NCBI RefSeq assembly: GCF_963677315.1
Contig: NZ_OY781940.1
Span: forward strand, 186,001 to 250,000
Length of the DNA stretch: 64,000 nucleotides
Source of the DNA: an uncultured Sphaerochaeta sp.
GTDB taxonomy: Bacteria; Spirochaetota; Spirochaetia; Sphaerochaetales; Sphaerochaetaceae
Direction: 5' to 3'
Below the pieces are notes generated by a model. It was not told where the DNA came from and made no database searches. It worked only from the letters and a program-made list of their open reading frames with translations. Position numbers and translations under genes: made by a program. This document shows, in pieces, positions 62,708 to 64,000 of this stretch. Positions within the stretch are counted from its first letter, which is position 1. Each line of letters begins with the position of its first letter.

Positions 62708-64000
62708 CTACTCCACTCGCTTGTATGCTTTGTTTGCTTCCTTGATTGTGGCAACCAAATCCGTGATACTTACCCTGCTCTGTTCCATACTATCCCTGTA
62801 TCGAAGGGTAACCGTATTGTCTTCCAAGGTTTGGTAATCAACGGTAACACAGTATGGGGTGCCGATCTCATCCATTCTTCGGTATCTACGCCCGATTGCG
62901 CCACTGACATCGAAGAAGGTTGAGAAGTCATCTCTCATTTCCTTTTCGAGCTTGGAAGCAAATTCCGCGATTCCGTCCTTCTTGACCAGAGGAAGGACCG
63001 CAACAGTGACAGGAGCAATATTCGGATGGAAGTGCAGCACCGTCCTGACATCTCCCCCTTCCAAGGTCTCTTCCTCATATGCATCACTGAGTGCCATCAA
63101 TACATTACGGGTCAAGCCAGCTGAGGTTTCCACAACATAAGGGATGTAGCGCTGGTTATCCTCAGGATCAAGATAGGTAAGATCTTTTCCACTGAATTTC
63201 TGATGCTGTCCCAAGTCATAATCGGTCCGGTTATGGACACCCTCAAGTTCCTGCCAGCCCATTGGGAAGAGGAACTGAATATCATAGGCATCCTTTGCGT
63301 AGAAAGCCAGCTCGTCTGGGCCATGCTGATGCCACCTGAGACTGCTTGGCTTGATACCCATCTTATGATAGAAAGCCATCCTCTGTTCACGCCAATAGCC
63401 GAACCATTCCTCATCCGTTCCAGGTTTGCAGAACCACTGCATCTCCATCTGCTCGAACTCACAAGAACGGAAGATGAAATTCTTCGTGGTGATTTCGTTT
63501 CTGAAGGACTTGCCTACCTGTGCAATTCCGAAGGGAACCTTCACACGGCTTGAGGAAACCACATTCTTGAAATCTGCATAGATTCCCTGCGCAGTCTCAG
63601 GCCGAAGGTAGATTGTGGAGCCACCGTCCAGATTTGCGCCAATGTGGGTCGCAAACATCAGGTTGAAATTCCTTGGTTCGGTAAAACTATCGCGGGTACC
63701 ACAGGTAGGACAAGCGCCGCCAAGATCGATCTGATCAGCACGGAATCGTGACTTGCACTGCTTGCAGTCAACCATGGGGTCACTGAAGTTGGACACATGG
63801 CCACTTGCTTCCCAGACTCGGGGATGCATGAGGATGGAAGCATCCAATCCTACGATATCGTCATGGATCTGGGTCATCTCTTTCCACCAGAAATCGCGAA
63901 TATTGTTTTTCAGCTGAACTCCCAGTGGCCCGTAATCATAAGCGCCATTCAAGCCACCATAAATTTCACTTGACTGAAAAATAAACCCACGTCGCTTACA
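62708..64000 (-). CDS. glyS: glycyl-tRNA synthetase, single-chain type, 5' end outside the window
   Basis: About 430 C-terminal residues of a class II alpha2 GlyRS. The frame reads through to the window edge with CKRRGFIFQSSEIYGGLNGAYDYGPLG-like family sequence (split here by the edge of the shorter ORF at 63952), so the true start lies beyond 64000. A zinc site CKQCKSRF...CPTCGT, class II motif 2 (FRNEITTKNFIFRSCEFEQ-type) and a C-terminal anticodon-binding domain are present. This is the archaeal/eukaryotic-like single-chain form, not the bacterial glyQ-glyS pair. Confidence 0.95.
   Translation of the reverse strand, partial: CKRRGFIFQSSEIYGGLNGAYDYGPLGVQLKNNIRDFWWKEMTQIHDDIVGLDASILMHPRVWEASGHVSNFSDPMVDCKQCKSRFRADQIDLGGACPTCGTRDSFTEPRNFNLMFATHIGANLDGGSTIYLRPETAQGIYADFKNVVSSSRVKVPFGIAQVGKSFRNEITTKNFIFRSCEFEQMEMQWFCKPGTDEEWFGYWREQRMAFYHKMGIKPSSLRWHQHGPDELAFYAKDAYDIQFLFPMGWQELEGVHNRTDYDLGQHQKFSGKDLTYLDPEDNQRYIPYVVETSAGLTRNVLMALSDAYEEETLEGGDVRTVLHFHPNIAPVTVAVLPLVKKDGIAEFASKLEKEMRDDFSTFFDVSGAIGRRYRRMDEIGTPYCVTVDYQTLEDNTVTLRYRDSMEQSRVSITDLVATIKEANKAYKRVE

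Overview
The window looks like chromosomal DNA of a spirochaete, most likely Sphaerochaeta or a close relative (inference; there is no rRNA gene to confirm it). Supporting points are the protein styles throughout: single-chain GlyRS, a SpoVG gene beside ispE, several lipoproteins with relaxed lipoboxes, and a saccharolytic, anaerobic gene set (rubrerythrin, superoxide reductase, glycogen and arabinose metabolism). No phage, insertion sequence, CRISPR array or origin was seen. Coding density is very high, with many ATGA-type overlaps and three convergent gene pairs whose stop codons touch or overlap.

Layout. 1-1904: tsaE (3' part), tsaB and trxB. 1977-4728: glgA-glgC for glycogen synthesis. 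4840-9289: an L-arabinose locus made of an FGGY ribulokinase-type kinase, araA on the opposite strand and a divergent LacI-type regulator, with two matching operators between araA and the regulator. 9446-12812 (minus): a metabolite-repair operon nnr, a small membrane protein, a Nudix hydrolase and an MscS channel. 12860-16812: promoter, TPP riboswitch and thiBPQ thiamine importer. 16845-19323: a small envelope protein gene followed by two tandem caspase-like lipoproteins. 19320-24508 (minus): HD hydrolase, fructokinase, HtrA protease and uvrB. 24587-28188: a beta-sandwich-like protein, glnS and an amidohydrolase. 28244-29207 (minus): perR and rubrerythrin under a palindromic operator.

29365-32022 (minus) encodes an RlmK-like rRNA methyltransferase fused to an acidic linker and a roughly 370-residue Arg/Asp/Gly-rich repeat tail. 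32101-34918: an unknown protein, a phosphohexomutase and galE. 35022-36278: an orphan FtsX/MacB-type permease. Next come tRNA-Asn and a giant lipoprotein (36596-40387) with one intact 5'-nucleotidase and two near-identical catalytically dead copies of its metallophosphatase domain, produced by a 1023-bp direct repeat. A 56-residue basic protein and yidD follow.

41174-50876 (minus) is a housekeeping block, ispE-spoVG-(tRNA-Gln)-rplY-pth-tilS-ftsH-lepA-galM-udk, in an order resembling the Bacillus ispE-spoVG-ctc-pth-tilS-ftsH region. 51027-52575: divergent SMUG1-type uracil-DNA glycosylase and HAD phosphatase whose start codons share CATG. 52729-58937: acyl-CoA synthetase, mtaD-mtnA (methylthioadenosine salvage), gdhA behind a 19-bp palindrome, and superoxide reductase. 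58934-61402 (minus): a second ABC importer of unknown substrate. 61447-64000 (minus): glyS (5' end outside the window) and tyrS.

The observations most worth following are the triple-domain nucleotidase with two pseudoenzyme copies, the methyltransferase with the repeat tail, and the tandem caspase-like lipoprotein operon.
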